From the NCBI RefSeq assembly GCF_014197105.1, contig NZ_JACIEV010000005.1, positions 62,001 through 126,000 of the forward strand: a stretch of 64,000 nt of DNA, written 5' to 3'. Source of the stretch: Sphingomonas jinjuensis (lineage in GTDB: Bacteria; Pseudomonadota; Alphaproteobacteria; Sphingomonadales; Sphingomonadaceae). Shown here in pieces: positions 11,506 to 20,580 of this stretch. Under the pieces are notes generated by a model. It was not told where the DNA came from and searched no databases. It saw only the letters and a list, made by a program, of their open reading frames with translations. Each line of letters opens with the position of its first letter. Within the stretch, counting starts at the first letter, position 1. The translations under genes were made by a program, and so were the position numbers.

Positions 11506-12681
11506 ATGCACATCCACCCGTTGATTACCGACAGCGCGACGCTCGCCAACCTCTGCACCCGCCTCGCCCAGGCCGATTTCATCACGGTCGACACCGAGTT
11601 CATGCGAGAGAGCACCTATTGGCCGGAGCTGTGCCTCATCCAGGTCGCCGACGTGAACGAGGCGGCGGCGATCGATCCGCTGGCGCCGGGCCTCGACATG
11701 GGCCCGTTGCTCGAGCTGCTCGTCGACAACGAGGACGTGCTAAAGGTCTTCCACGCCGGCGGCCAGGACCTGGAGATCGTCTACAACCTGACCGGCAAGA
11801 CGCCGCATCCGCTGTTCGACACCCAGGTCGCGGCGATGGCGCTCGGCCAAGGCGAGCAGATCGGCTATTCGAACCTCGTCGACAGCTGGCTCGGCATCCA
11901 GGTCGACAAGGGGGCGCGGTTCACAGACTGGTCGCGCCGCCCACTCGACGAGCGCCAGGTCGACTATGCGATCGGCGACGTCACCCACCTGGCGCGGATC
12001 TTTCCGTTGATGCTGGAGCGACTGCGCAAGACCGGGCGCGGCGGCTGGCTCGACCAGGAGATGGAGCGGCTGGGCGATCCGGCCAACTACGTCAACGATC
12101 CAGAGCTGGCCTGGAAGCGCGTGCGTATTCCCGGCCGCAAACCCGAGGTGCTCGGCCGGCTGAAGGCGCTTGCCCGCTGGCGTGAGATGGAGGCGCAGGC
12201 GAAGGACCTGCCGCGCGGACGCATCGTCAAGGACGAGACGCTTGCCGACCTCGCCAGCCATCCGCCGCGGCGCCAGGGCGATCTTGCCAAGGTGCGCGGA
12301 TTGTCGGCGACCTGGGCGGGCAACGACATCGGCAATCGCCTGATGATCGCGCTGGAGAGCGCGCAGCCCCTGTCGGACGACGAGATGCCGCCGCGCGACG
12401 ATCGCAAGCCGGGGCTGGGCAAGGACGGCGCGCTCGTGGCCGACTTGCTCAAGCTGCTGCTCAAGATTCGCGCGCGCGACATCGACGTTGCCTCGCGCCT
12501 GCTGGCGCGTTCGGACGAGCTGGAGGCGCTGGCCGCGGGTGTCAGGACCGGACTGCCGATGCTGCAGGGTTGGCGCTTCGACCAGTTCGGGCAGGACGCG
12601 CTCGATCTCGTCGAGGGGCGACTGGGCTTCGCCGTCCAGGGCGGGAAGCTCAAGATGACGCGAACGGAGGACGCCGCATGA
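11506..12681 (+). CDS. rnd: Ribonuclease D
   Basis: A 391-residue 3'-5' exoribonuclease of the DEDDy family that trims tRNA precursors. The four acidic metal ligands and the tyrosine are all present: Asp29 and Glu31 (VDTEF), Asp88 (FHAGGQDLEIVY), and Tyr154 with Asp158 (YAIGDVTHL). Two HRDC-like helical domains follow, the first around LKALARWREMEAQAKDLPRGRIVKDETL. A strong Shine-Dalgarno (AAGGAGG) sits just before the ATG. The stop overlaps the next start by 4 bases. Confidence 0.96.
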   Translation: MHIHPLITDSATLANLCTRLAQADFITVDTEFMRESTYWPELCLIQVADVNEAAAIDPLAPGLDMGPLLELLVDNEDVLKVFHAGGQDLEIVYNLTGKTPHPLFDTQVAAMALGQGEQIGYSNLVDSWLGIQVDKGARFTDWSRRPLDERQVDYAIGDVTHLARIFPLMLERLRKTGRGGWLDQEMERLGDPANYVNDPELAWKRVRIPGRKPEVLGRLKALARWREMEAQAKDLPRGRIVKDETLADLASHPPRRQGDLAKVRGLSATWAGNDIGNRLMIALESAQPLSDDEMPPRDDRKPGLGKDGALVADLLKLLLKIRARDIDVASRLLARSDELEALAAGVRTGLPMLQGWRFDQFGQDALDLVEGRLGFAVQGGKLKMTRTEDAA

Positions 12682-12962
12682 AGACCTGGCCGATCGCCCT
12701 GCTGATGCTTGCCGGGTGCGCCGCCGTCGATCGCCCCGAGCCGGTACCCGCCGGGCCGTGCATCGTCAGCGAGCAGGCGCGGATGCGGTTCGTCGGCACC
12801 AAATTCCGCGAGCATCAGCGGATGGCCCTTCAACAGGAAACCAGCGCGCGGATCGCGCGCGTGCTGCGTCCCGGCGACGCGGCGACGATGGACCTGCGCC
12901 CCGATCGCCTGAACATCCTGGTCGACGATGCCGGCCTGATCGCCGGGCTGCGCTGCGGCTGA
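12678..12962 (+). CDS. Small lipoprotein with an I78-type peptidase inhibitor-like domain
   Basis: A 94-residue protein with a lipobox (LMLAGC, Cys14) that predicts lipid attachment in the envelope. The C-terminal LRPDRLNILVDDAGLIAGLRCG matches the hallmark of the I78 inhibitor family (RPDRLNI, then a terminal Cys-Gly). Such proteins inhibit serine proteases related to elastase or subtilisin. The N-terminal half has no recognised motif. It overlaps rnd by 4 bases (ATGA) and is therefore translated with it, although no functional link to RNase D is evident. Confidence 0.8.
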   Translation: MKTWPIALLMLAGCAAVDRPEPVPAGPCIVSEQARMRFVGTKFREHQRMALQQETSARIARVLRPGDAATMDLRPDRLNILVDDAGLIAGLRCG

Positions 12963-12973
12963 GGCGCGCGTGG

Positions 12974-14461
12974 TCACGCGATTCGCGCGACCGCCTCCAA
13001 CCCCAGCGCCGCTGCCAGCGCGCCGTGGCGTCGCTGCACCGCCTCGCTGTAGAGCGCGCGATCAGCTTCCTTGAGGGTGAGGACGAGCGTGTCGCCGTCA
13101 GCGCTCAGCGACGAGCGCTCGAGCGGCCCGGCCATGCCCGCCGATAGCCGCTGCCCGAACCGGATCGCCATGCCCCAGCGATAGGCGAGCAGCCGTCGTT
13201 CCGCGCCGGCGAGCACGGGGATTGGCACAGGCGCCATCTCGTTGCCTCCCAGGCTGCTGTACACCGCCTGCGCCAGCATCGCGCGCTCGGCCGCCTCGAT
13301 CGCGACCCAATTGCCATGCAGCACGATCTCGGCGCCGCGCTCGTCGCGGAATTCGGGATTGGCGCGCCAGCCGACATCAGCGAGCAGGCAGGCGGCATGA
13401 CGGACGCGCGCCTCCGCCTCGCTTTCGGCGGCGAACAGCGGCGCGATCCATCGGTCGATCAGGTCGCCATGCTCCGGGAAGCGACCGAGCGCCCGGCCCT
13501 CCTCGCGTGCGGCAACGATGAGCGGATCGAGCCGGCGAGTCGCGGCGTCGAGCGCACCGTGGAGCAGGCCTTCGCGCAGGCCAAAGGCCGAGACGATCGC
13601 ACGATCGCTGCCCAATTCGCGCATCAGCAACGACAGCAGCGCGGCGGCATCGCCCAGCGTAGCGGCCCGCGAGGCCGACAGTTCGGCGATGGCGCGCAGA
13701 CGCGGCTTGGCGAGATGCGCGATGGTGCGCCCGAGCCGGGTCACCGTCACCGCGCTCATCGCATAGCCATGGATGATCGGCAGCGGGTAGCCCGACTGGT
13801 TCATGTCGAGCTTGGCTAGCGCTCGCCACGAACCGCCGACGAGATACACCGGCAGCCCTCGTCCGCGGCCGGCCCAACCCGCCTTCTTGAGCAGCCCGGC
13901 GACGAGCCGGTCGAGCCCCTTGCCGCGTTGCCCCGCGATCCGCAGCACGCCGAGCGGAAAGGACGCACGATCGGTCACGGTGCCCGCGACGATCCGCACC
14001 AGCTCGAGACTGCCGCCGCCAAGGTCGCCGACGATGCCGTCGGCGTCGGGAATCGCGGACAGGACCCCCTCCCCCGCCGCAACCGCTTCCTGTTCGCCCG
14101 ACAGCAGCTCGACCGCAAGCCCGAGCGCCTTGGCACTCGCGACGAATTCCGGCCCGTTGCTGGCATCGCGAACAGCGGCGGTGGCGACGACGCGCAGGTC
14201 GGCGTCCATTTCCCGCGCGAGCGCCGCGAACCGCGCGAGCGCCGCGGTGCCGGTCGCCATCGCCTCGGCGTCAATCGCCCCGGTGGCGCCCAGGCTGCGG
14301 CCAAGCCCGGCCATGACCTTTTCGTTGTAGATGATCGCGGGCACGCGCGGATGGCCCTGGTACACGACCAGGCGCACCGAGTTCGACCCGATGTCGATGA
14401 TCGCCCGTCGCCCCTCTGCGGGGCGAGCGGCCGGCGACCGGCGCAGGAGCGGCAACGTCAA
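12974..14461 (-). CDS. ppx: Exopolyphosphatase Ppx (Ppx/GppA family)
   Basis: A 495-residue enzyme of the ASKHA (actin-like) fold that releases phosphate from polyphosphate ends or cleaves pppGpp. The phosphate-1 loop is IIDIGSNSVRLVVY (about 21-34) and the second loop is GIVGDLGGGSLELVR. The C-terminal half continues into the helical HD-like region seen in longer family members. It overlaps the end of ppk1 by 4 bases, so synthesis and breakdown of polyphosphate are encoded together. Whether it prefers polyphosphate or pppGpp cannot be told from sequence alone. Confidence 0.94.
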   Translation of the reverse strand: MTLPLLRRSPAARPAEGRRAIIDIGSNSVRLVVYQGHPRVPAIIYNEKVMAGLGRSLGATGAIDAEAMATGTAALARFAALAREMDADLRVVATAAVRDASNGPEFVASAKALGLAVELLSGEQEAVAAGEGVLSAIPDADGIVGDLGGGSLELVRIVAGTVTDRASFPLGVLRIAGQRGKGLDRLVAGLLKKAGWAGRGRGLPVYLVGGSWRALAKLDMNQSGYPLPIIHGYAMSAVTVTRLGRTIAHLAKPRLRAIAELSASRAATLGDAAALLSLLMRELGSDRAIVSAFGLREGLLHGALDAATRRLDPLIVAAREEGRALGRFPEHGDLIDRWIAPLFAAESEAEARVRHAACLLADVGWRANPEFRDERGAEIVLHGNWVAIEAAERAMLAQAVYSSLGGNEMAPVPIPVLAGAERRLLAYRWGMAIRFGQRLSAGMAGPLERSSLSADGDTLVLTLKEADRALYSEAVQRRHGALAAALGLEAVARIA

Positions 14462-16617
14462 GATTTGCGGCGCCGCAACGACAGGGTCGGCACGGCATCG
14501 CGGGTCAAGGCAGCGCCGCGGCCCGACAGCGACGGGTTGATCATGAAATAGCGGTGCAGGTTGAACGGCTTGTCGCCCGGCTCCTCGCGCACGTAGCGAC
14601 CATCGGGCTCCAGCTCCCAGCTCTGCTCGTTATCGAGCAGGTTCGCGACCATCACCTGGTCGAGCACCTGGTCGTGGACCGTCGGGTTCTCGATCGGCAG
14701 CATATATTCGACGCGCATGTCGAAGTTGCGCGGCATCCAGTCCGCGGACGAGATGAACACCTTCGCCCCGTCGTTCGGCAGCGCCGAGCCATTGCCGAAG
14801 GCGAAGACGCGGCTGTGCTCGAGGAAGCGACCGATCACCGACTTCACGCGGATATTGTCCGACACGCCGGGCACGCCGGGTCGCAGGCAGCAGATGCCGC
14901 GGATGATGAGCTCCACCTCGACGCCGGCGCTGCTCGCCTCGTACAGCTTCTCGATGATCGCCGGGTCGACCAGCGAATTCATCTTCGCCCACACCATGCC
15001 GCATCGGCCGGCACGGGCATTGGCGATCTCAGCATCGATCAGCGTCATCAGCTTGGCGCGCAGATGCTGCGGCGACAGCGACAGCTTGGCGATGTCGGTG
15101 GGCTCGACGTAGCCGGTGACGTAGTTGAACATCTGCGCCGCATCGCGCCCGATCCGCGGATCGGCGGTGAAGAAGCTGAGATCGGTGTAGATGCGCGCGG
15201 TGACCGGGTGATAGTTGCCGGTGCCGAAGTGGCAGTAGGTGCGGAACTGTGAGCCCTCGCGCCGCACCACCATCGACACCTTGGCATGGGTCTTCCAGTC
15301 GAGGAAGCCGTAGACCACCTGCACACCCGCCCGTTCCAGCGCCGCGGCCCAATAGAGGTTCTGCTCCTCGTCGAAGCGCGCGCGCAGCTCGACGACGGCG
15401 GTGACCGACTTGCCCGCCTCGGCGGCGGCGATCAGCGCGTTGATGATCGCGGGCTGCTTGCCGGCGCGATAGAGCGTCTGCTTGATCGCGATGACATCGG
15501 GATCGGCGGCGGCCTGTTTCAGGAATTCGATGACGACGTCGAACGTCTCATAGGGGTGCTGGACGATGATGTCCTTCGAGCGGATCGCCGCGAAGCAGTC
15601 GCCGCCGAATTCGCGGATCCGCTCGGGAAAGCGCGGGACATAGGGCTGGAACTTGAGGTCGGGCCGATCCTCCTCCAGCACCGCGTCGAGGTCGCCGATG
15701 CCGAGCAAGTTGCCGCTTTCGGTGATGATCGCATCGGCACCGCCCAGCTCGTCGCGCAGCACGTTGGCGAGCGCGTCGGACAGGCCCGTCTCCAGCTCGA
15801 GCCGAATCACCCGGCCGCGGCGGCGGCGCTTGATCGCATTGGCGAAGTAGCGGACCAGATCCTCCGCCTCCTCGTCGATCTCGATGTCGCTGTCGCGCAG
15901 CACGCGGAAGGTGCCTGCGCTCTGCACCTCGTAGCCGGGGAAGAGCAGCCTGGCGAAGCGCTTCAGCACCGCCTCGATCGAGATGTAGCGCGGCGTATCG
16001 CCTGCCAGCCGAATGAAGCGCGGCGTGCTGGCGGGGATCATGACCAGTTCGCGCACCGGCTCCCTGTCCGAGATGCGGACGAGGTCGAAGATCACCGACA
16101 GCCCCTTGTTGGGGATGAACGGGAACGGGTGCGACGGATCAAGCGCCTGCGGGGTCAGGATCGGGAAGATTTGCTCGCGGAAATGCGTCTCCAGCCAGTC
16201 GCTCGCCGCCTCGTCCACCTCGTCGCGGCGAAGGACGAAGATACCCGCCTCGTCGAGCAGCACGCGAAGATCGCCCCAAACCGCCTGCTGGCTGGCCATC
16301 AGCGCGTCGGCCTCGGCGATGATCGGCACCAGCTGCTGCGCGGCGGTAAGGCCGTCAGCGGAGCGGCGCTCGACCTCCTGTACCTGCTGTCCTTTCAGGC
16401 CGGCGACGCGGACCATGAAGAATTCGTCGAGGTTCGAGCCCGAAATCGACAGGAAGCGCAGTCGCTCAAGCAGCGGATGCGCCTCGTTGCACGCCTCCTC
16501 GAGGACGCGGCGGTTGAAGGCGAGCCACGACAGCTCGCGATTGAAGTAGCGATCGCTGCCCTGCGCGGCGAAAGTATCGTCGGCGAGCGAGAGGCGGAGG
16601 TGCGCGGGGCGTGTCAT
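14458..16617 (-). CDS. ppk1: Polyphosphate kinase PPK1
   Basis: A 719-residue kinase that makes inorganic polyphosphate from ATP. The N domain starts with YFNRELSWLAFNRRVLEEA. The two C-terminal catalytic domains contain the active-site histidines: His444 in KTHAKVSMV (equivalent to E. coli His435) and His463 in YCHFGTGNYH (equivalent to His454). The constant offset of nine residues supports the alignment. FDVVIEFLKQAA and DPDVIAIKQTLYR are further family blocks. It sits between hdaA and ppx in one operon, which connects replication control with stress phosphate storage, as in Caulobacter. Confidence 0.97.
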   Translation of the reverse strand: MTRPAHLRLSLADDTFAAQGSDRYFNRELSWLAFNRRVLEEACNEAHPLLERLRFLSISGSNLDEFFMVRVAGLKGQQVQEVERRSADGLTAAQQLVPIIAEADALMASQQAVWGDLRVLLDEAGIFVLRRDEVDEAASDWLETHFREQIFPILTPQALDPSHPFPFIPNKGLSVIFDLVRISDREPVRELVMIPASTPRFIRLAGDTPRYISIEAVLKRFARLLFPGYEVQSAGTFRVLRDSDIEIDEEAEDLVRYFANAIKRRRRGRVIRLELETGLSDALANVLRDELGGADAIITESGNLLGIGDLDAVLEEDRPDLKFQPYVPRFPERIREFGGDCFAAIRSKDIIVQHPYETFDVVIEFLKQAAADPDVIAIKQTLYRAGKQPAIINALIAAAEAGKSVTAVVELRARFDEEQNLYWAAALERAGVQVVYGFLDWKTHAKVSMVVRREGSQFRTYCHFGTGNYHPVTARIYTDLSFFTADPRIGRDAAQMFNYVTGYVEPTDIAKLSLSPQHLRAKLMTLIDAEIANARAGRCGMVWAKMNSLVDPAIIEKLYEASSAGVEVELIIRGICCLRPGVPGVSDNIRVKSVIGRFLEHSRVFAFGNGSALPNDGAKVFISSADWMPRNFDMRVEYMLPIENPTVHDQVLDQVMVANLLDNEQSWELEPDGRYVREEPGDKPFNLHRYFMINPSLSGRGAALTRDAVPTLSLRRRKS

Positions 16618-16620
16618 GGG

Positions 16621-17250
16621 TTAGTCGCTAGACCCAACCGATGGCGATCCTGTTACGATCCCCGCTTCGGCGAGCACATGGCGCGCGAGTGGAATCGAGA
16701 GCCGCTTGCGCCGCTCGACGACGTCCTGTTCGAGCAGGTCGACGACGCGCAGGATCGCCAGGTGGCTCCGCTCGGTGCGGGTGGCGAGCCATTCGATCAG
16801 ATCGGGGCGGGCATCCAGCCCGCGCCTAGCGAACAGATGGGCGAGCAGCCCACGCATCAGCGCATCGTCTGGCGCCTCGATCGAAAAATGGGGGCTGGCG
16901 GCGAGACGTGAGCGCAGATCGGGCAGTGCAACCTCCCAGGCGGGCGGCATCGCCTCGGCGACGATGACGAGTGGCCGGCGCTGCGCCTGCGCGTCGTTCC
17001 AGGCGTGGAACAGTTCGGCCTCGTCGTGCCGTTCAGCATCGTCGACGACGCTGCCGCCGCTCTTTGCCGCGAAGATGCGGGCGAGCAGGCTGCGGCCCGA
17101 CTTGCGCGGTCCCGTGAGCAGCGCGGTCATCACCGGCCAGGCACCCCAATGTTCGAGACCGTGCGCGGCACGCGCGTTGGAGGGTGTCACCAGGAAGCCG
17201 TCGTCGCGTGGGTCCGCCGGCCAGCCGAGCGGTAGCGCGATCTGACTCAT
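16621..17250 (-). CDS. hdaA: DnaA regulatory inactivator HdaA
   Basis: A 209-residue AAA+ protein of the DnaA/Hda family. The N-terminus carries a sliding-clamp binding motif, QIALPL at residues 3-8, as in Hda proteins. A degenerate Walker A is seen at LTGPRKSGRSLLAR, and the C-terminal sensor region includes RRLGLDAR-like and LPL-type segments (LFARRGLDARPDLIEWLATR). Hda binds the loaded beta clamp after replication starts and stimulates ATP hydrolysis by DnaA, preventing re-initiation. It lacks the DNA-binding domain IV of DnaA. It overlaps the upstream gene by 4 bases and lies 3 bases from ppk1. Confidence 0.93.
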   Translation of the reverse strand: MSQIALPLGWPADPRDDGFLVTPSNARAAHGLEHWGAWPVMTALLTGPRKSGRSLLARIFAAKSGGSVVDDAERHDEAELFHAWNDAQAQRRPLVIVAEAMPPAWEVALPDLRSRLAASPHFSIEAPDDALMRGLLAHLFARRGLDARPDLIEWLATRTERSHLAILRVVDLLEQDVVERRKRLSIPLARHVLAEAGIVTGSPSVGSSD

Positions 17251-18485
17251 CCCGCGGGCACCTCCTCCGTCGCCGGAGCGGCTGTTGGCGGCGTGATGGC
17301 GGAGCGGCGAATGCGTAGCGTCTGGCCCGAACCCAGCACCTGATAGCCGCGCGCGGTCAGCGCCGCCTTGAAGGCCTCTGGGTCGCCGTCGAGCGTGACC
17401 GTCATCAGCGACAGACCACCGAGCGCCAGGCTGGTCGTGATCGCACGGCGCACGCCGGGGATCGAGCGCAGCGCCGATTCGGTGTTGGCGACGGCCGACG
17501 CGGTGGGCGTGTCAAACTGTACGGTCACGACAGATCCGGCAGTCGCCGAATCACCGACGATCTCGGCGATCGTATCGCCTCCCTCGATATCGTCGGTCGC
17601 CGCCGGGGTCGGATCGGGCAGCGGCGCCAGGCTGGGATCGAAGCCGAGCATGCCGCCGCGTAGCGCGCGCTGGAACATATCATCGAGCCGCTTCACCCCG
17701 GCGTCGAGCAGTTGCGGCAGGCCCGCCGCGCTGCCGACGCGAAGCGTCGCGCTGCCCAGATAGCGGTTGTCGGGTCCGTGGCGCGCCTCGAACACGCCGA
17801 CGATCGGACCGCCGGGATAGGTGCGATAGAGCCGAACGACCGGGATCAGGACGTCGGACGCCCCATATTGGTCGATCACAGTCCGCCACCAGCCGCGTCC
17901 CGGCCGCCCGATCTGTCCGGCATTGAGCAGCAGCGAATCGGCGCCGCTTCCCGACGGACGGATGTAATCGACGGCGCTGTTCCCGGTGCGGAACCGCGCC
18001 CACGCCTCCTGCCAGGGGTTGCGCCGCTCGAACACCGTCTCGACGCCGCCCGAGACCTGCAATGGGACGACCAGCATCGGCCGCGAGCGATCGGCATAGG
18101 CGGCGATGCCGAGCAGCCCGCCCGCCCGCGCGCGATTGAACAGCACGCCGAGCCGCGCGATGTAGCGCGTCGGCCCGATCTGTTCCTTTTCGACGACAAT
18201 GCCCGACACCATCTGGTCGAGCGTGCCGTCCGACACCAGCTCGCCGCCGCCGCCCAGCCGCCGCGACAGCTGCACCCACGCGCGCCGCTGCGCTAATCGC
18301 CAGCCGGCAAACCGCGCAGCGTCAGCCGTCTTTCCCGCCACATCGACGGTGACGCCCGCAACCTCGTAGCTGCCGCCGCTGTCGATCGGGGCGATGCCGC
18401 GTCCACCCTCGATCTGGGCAAGCGCCGCCGCTCCGCCAAGCAGGGCGGCGATCGCGATGGCGGTCGTCAGGGGGCGCGCTGGCAT
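17247..18485 (-). CDS. Periplasmic protein of unknown function, DUF2066-like by position
   Basis: A 412-residue protein with a Sec signal peptide (residues 1 to about 23, ending ALAQ). The N-terminal half (AGWRLAQRRAWVQLSRRLGG, then PMLVVPLQ) resembles DUF2066 proteins. A C-terminal alpha/beta unit (LRSIPGVRRAITTSLALGGLSLMTVTLDGDPEAFKAAL) resembles an HMA-like fold but has no metal-binding CxxC. In Pseudomonas a DUF2066 gene also sits between purM and hda, so the location is conserved across distant proteobacteria (from memory). It overlaps hdaA by 4 bases and is divergent from purM. The function is unknown; a link to envelope or nucleotide metabolism cannot be shown. Confidence 0.75.
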   Translation of the reverse strand: MPARPLTTAIAIAALLGGAAALAQIEGGRGIAPIDSGGSYEVAGVTVDVAGKTADAARFAGWRLAQRRAWVQLSRRLGGGGELVSDGTLDQMVSGIVVEKEQIGPTRYIARLGVLFNRARAGGLLGIAAYADRSRPMLVVPLQVSGGVETVFERRNPWQEAWARFRTGNSAVDYIRPSGSGADSLLLNAGQIGRPGRGWWRTVIDQYGASDVLIPVVRLYRTYPGGPIVGVFEARHGPDNRYLGSATLRVGSAAGLPQLLDAGVKRLDDMFQRALRGGMLGFDPSLAPLPDPTPAATDDIEGGDTIAEIVGDSATAGSVVTVQFDTPTASAVANTESALRSIPGVRRAITTSLALGGLSLMTVTLDGDPEAFKAALTARGYQVLGSGQTLRIRRSAITPPTAAPATEEVPAG

Positions 18486-18550
18486 GATTGGCAGCCTTTT
18501 GACGAAGCGGGCGTGGAAATCCAAGCGCGATGTGGCTAGCAGCACTCCGC

Positions 18551-19642
18551 ATGAGCGACGGACCCTATACCTACGCCGACTCCGGCGTCTCGATTGCCGC
18601 GGGAAATGCATTGGTGCGGGCCATCGGCCCCCTCGCCCGCTCGACGCGCCGCAGCGGCGCCGACGCGGACCTCGGCGGCTTCGGCGGCATCTTCGATCTC
18701 AAGGCGGCGGGCTTTTCCGATCCGCTGCTGGTCGCGGCGAACGACGGCGTCGGCACCAAGCTGAAGCTCGCGATCGAGCATGAGCGGCACGCCGGCGTCG
18801 GCATCGACCTGGTCGCGATGTGCGCCAACGACCTGATCGTCCAGGGCGCCGAGCCGCTGTTCTTCCTCGACTATTACGCCACCGGCCAGCTCGACCAGGG
18901 CGTCGCCGAACAGGTGATCGCGTCGATCGCCGAGGGATGCCGTCAGGCCGGTTGCGCACTGATCGGCGGCGAGACCGCTGAAATGCCGGGGATGTACGCC
19001 GGCGGCGACTACGACCTCGCCGGCTTCTGCGTCGGCGCGGTCGAGCGTGACCGCCTGTTGACGGGGGCCACGATCGCAGCGGGCGACGTCATCCTTGGCC
19101 TCGCTTCGTCGGGTGTCCATTCCAACGGTTTCAGCCTGGTGCGGCGCCTTGCCGCCGACAAGGGATGGAAGCTCGATCGTCCGGCGCTGTTCGACGCCGA
19201 CCGGCTGCTGATAGATGCGCTGATGGCGCCGACGCGGATCTATGTCGCCAGCATGCTGCCGCTGCTGCGTGCGGGGCGCATCCGCGGGCTCGCGCACATC
19301 ACCGGTGGCGGACTGCTCGAAAATATTCCGCGCGTCCTGCCCGATGGCGTGCGGGCAGTGGTCGACGCCGATGCCTGGCCGCAGCCGCGACTGATGGCTT
19401 TCCTTCAGGCGCAGGGCAATATCGAGCCCGAGGAGATGGCGCGGACGTTCAACTGCGGCATCGGCATGGCCGTCGTCGTGTCGTCGGACGAGGCCGATAG
19501 CGTGGCGCAGGCGCTGACCGACGCTGGCGAGACGGTACATCGGATCGGCCGAATCGAGGCGGGGCAGCGGGGCTGCACCGTCCGCGGTTCGGACGAGACG
19601 TGGAGTGCGCGCGGTGCCTGGGAAGCCGGCCATGATGCCTGA
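18551..19642 (+). CDS. purM: Phosphoribosylformylglycinamidine cyclo-ligase PurM (AIR synthetase)
   Basis: A 363-residue ATP-dependent enzyme for the fifth step of purine synthesis. Family blocks include [15 protein letters not shown] at the start, [51 protein letters not shown] and [16 protein letters not shown]. The ATG at 18551 aligns with the family start; an upstream ATG at 18530 adds seven unrelated residues. It precedes purN by 30 bases in the same operon and is divergent from the DUF2066-like gene. Confidence 0.97.
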   Translation: MSDGPYTYADSGVSIAAGNALVRAIGPLARSTRRSGADADLGGFGGIFDLKAAGFSDPLLVAANDGVGTKLKLAIEHERHAGVGIDLVAMCANDLIVQGAEPLFFLDYYATGQLDQGVAEQVIASIAEGCRQAGCALIGGETAEMPGMYAGGDYDLAGFCVGAVERDRLLTGATIAAGDVILGLASSGVHSNGFSLVRRLAADKGWKLDRPALFDADRLLIDALMAPTRIYVASMLPLLRAGRIRGLAHITGGGLLENIPRVLPDGVRAVVDADAWPQPRLMAFLQAQGNIEPEEMARTFNCGIGMAVVVSSDEADSVAQALTDAGETVHRIGRIEAGQRGCTVRGSDETWSARGAWEAGHDA

Positions 19643-19672
19643 CGTCGCCGATGGCGTCGCGGGGCGGGCCGC

Positions 19673-20224
19673 GTGACCAAGCGCGTCGGTATCCTGCTGT
19701 CCGGTCGCGGATCGAACATGATGGCGCTGGTCGAGTCCGAGCTGTTCGACGTGGCGCTGGTCGCCTCCGACAAGCCCGATGCGCCCGGCATCGCCTGGGC
19801 GCGCGACCGCGGCCTCGCCACCTTTGCGCTGTCGCCCAAGGGATTGGGCAAGGCCGCCTATGAGGGGGCGCTCGATCGTGCGCTACGTGATGCGGGCGTC
19901 GAGGTGATCGCGCTGGCCGGCTATATGCGGCTGTTGTCCGACCGCTTCGTCGCCGACTGGCGCGGGCGGATCGTCAACATCCATCCGTCGTTGTTGCCCA
20001 AGTACAAGGGGCTCGACACGCATGCACGGGCGATCGCCGCCAACGACGGGGTTCATGGCTGCTCGGTGCATGTCGTGACCGAGGTACTGGACGGTGGCGC
20101 GGTGCTCGGCCAGGCGGAGGTGCCGATCCTGGCGGGCGACACTCCCGATACGCTGGCGGCCCGCGTGCTCGTCGAGGAGCACCGGCTCTATCCCAAGGTG
20201 CTTGCGGAGTTCGTGAACCGATGA
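19673..20224 (+). CDS. purN: Phosphoribosylglycinamide formyltransferase PurN
   Basis: A 183-residue folate-dependent transformylase (GART), third step of purine synthesis. The phosphate loop is LLSGRGSNMMAL near residue 10. Catalytic residues are Asn102 and His104 (VNIHPSLLPKYKGLDTH) and Asp140 (VLDGG). The start is a GTG at 19673 with a G-rich stretch upstream; no in-frame ATG fits. It follows purM directly and overlaps the next gene by 4 bases. Confidence 0.96.
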   Translation: MTKRVGILLSGRGSNMMALVESELFDVALVASDKPDAPGIAWARDRGLATFALSPKGLGKAAYEGALDRALRDAGVEVIALAGYMRLLSDRFVADWRGRIVNIHPSLLPKYKGLDTHARAIAANDGVHGCSVHVVTEVLDGGAVLGQAEVPILAGDTPDTLAARVLVEEHRLYPKVLAEFVNR

Positions 20225-20580
20225 CCGACACACTGTCCCGCCTGCGCGAGATCGCGCTGCTGCTGCCCGACGTTGAGGAGCGGGAGAGCCACGGCCAGCC
20301 GACCTTCTTCGTCGCGGGCAAGCAGTTCGCGCAGTTTCGCGACGATCATCATGGCGATGGCCGCGTGGTGGTGTGCGTGAAGACCAGTGGCGAGGACGAA
20401 CAGGCGATGCTGCTCGACGCGGCGCCGGACACCTATTCGAAGCCGGCCTATCTCGGCCCCTCGGGATGGGTCGCGATCGACCTGTCGGGCGATGCCGACT
20501 GGACGCTGGTCGAGGATCGCGTCGCGCGCAGCTGGGAACTCGCCGCGCCGCGGGCATTGCTGGAGGCTGGCGGGCGATGA
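20221..20580 (+). CDS. MmcQ/YjbR family protein
   Basis: A 119-residue member of the MmcQ/YjbR family, small proteins with a CyaY-like fold sometimes annotated as DNA-binding. Signatures are LPDVEERESHGQPTFFVAGK, FAQFRDDHH and YLGPSGWVAIDLSGDADWTLVEDRVARSWELAAPR. No enzymatic residues are recognised and the true role is not established. It overlaps purN by 4 bases at its start and the following gene by 4 bases at its end, so it is part of the purMN operon. Confidence 0.85.
   Translation: MTDTLSRLREIALLLPDVEERESHGQPTFFVAGKQFAQFRDDHHGDGRVVVCVKTSGEDEQAMLLDAAPDTYSKPAYLGPSGWVAIDLSGDADWTLVEDRVARSWELAAPRALLEAGGR

Noticed and set aside
10428..12185. A 585-residue open frame across aspS, the aspS-rnd gap and rnd
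   Set aside because: The first half is antisense to aspS and the second an alternative frame of rnd; both real genes have clear catalytic motifs.
15286..16911. A 541-residue open frame on the plus strand
   Set aside because: It is antisense to ppk1, which has both active-site histidines and the right length.
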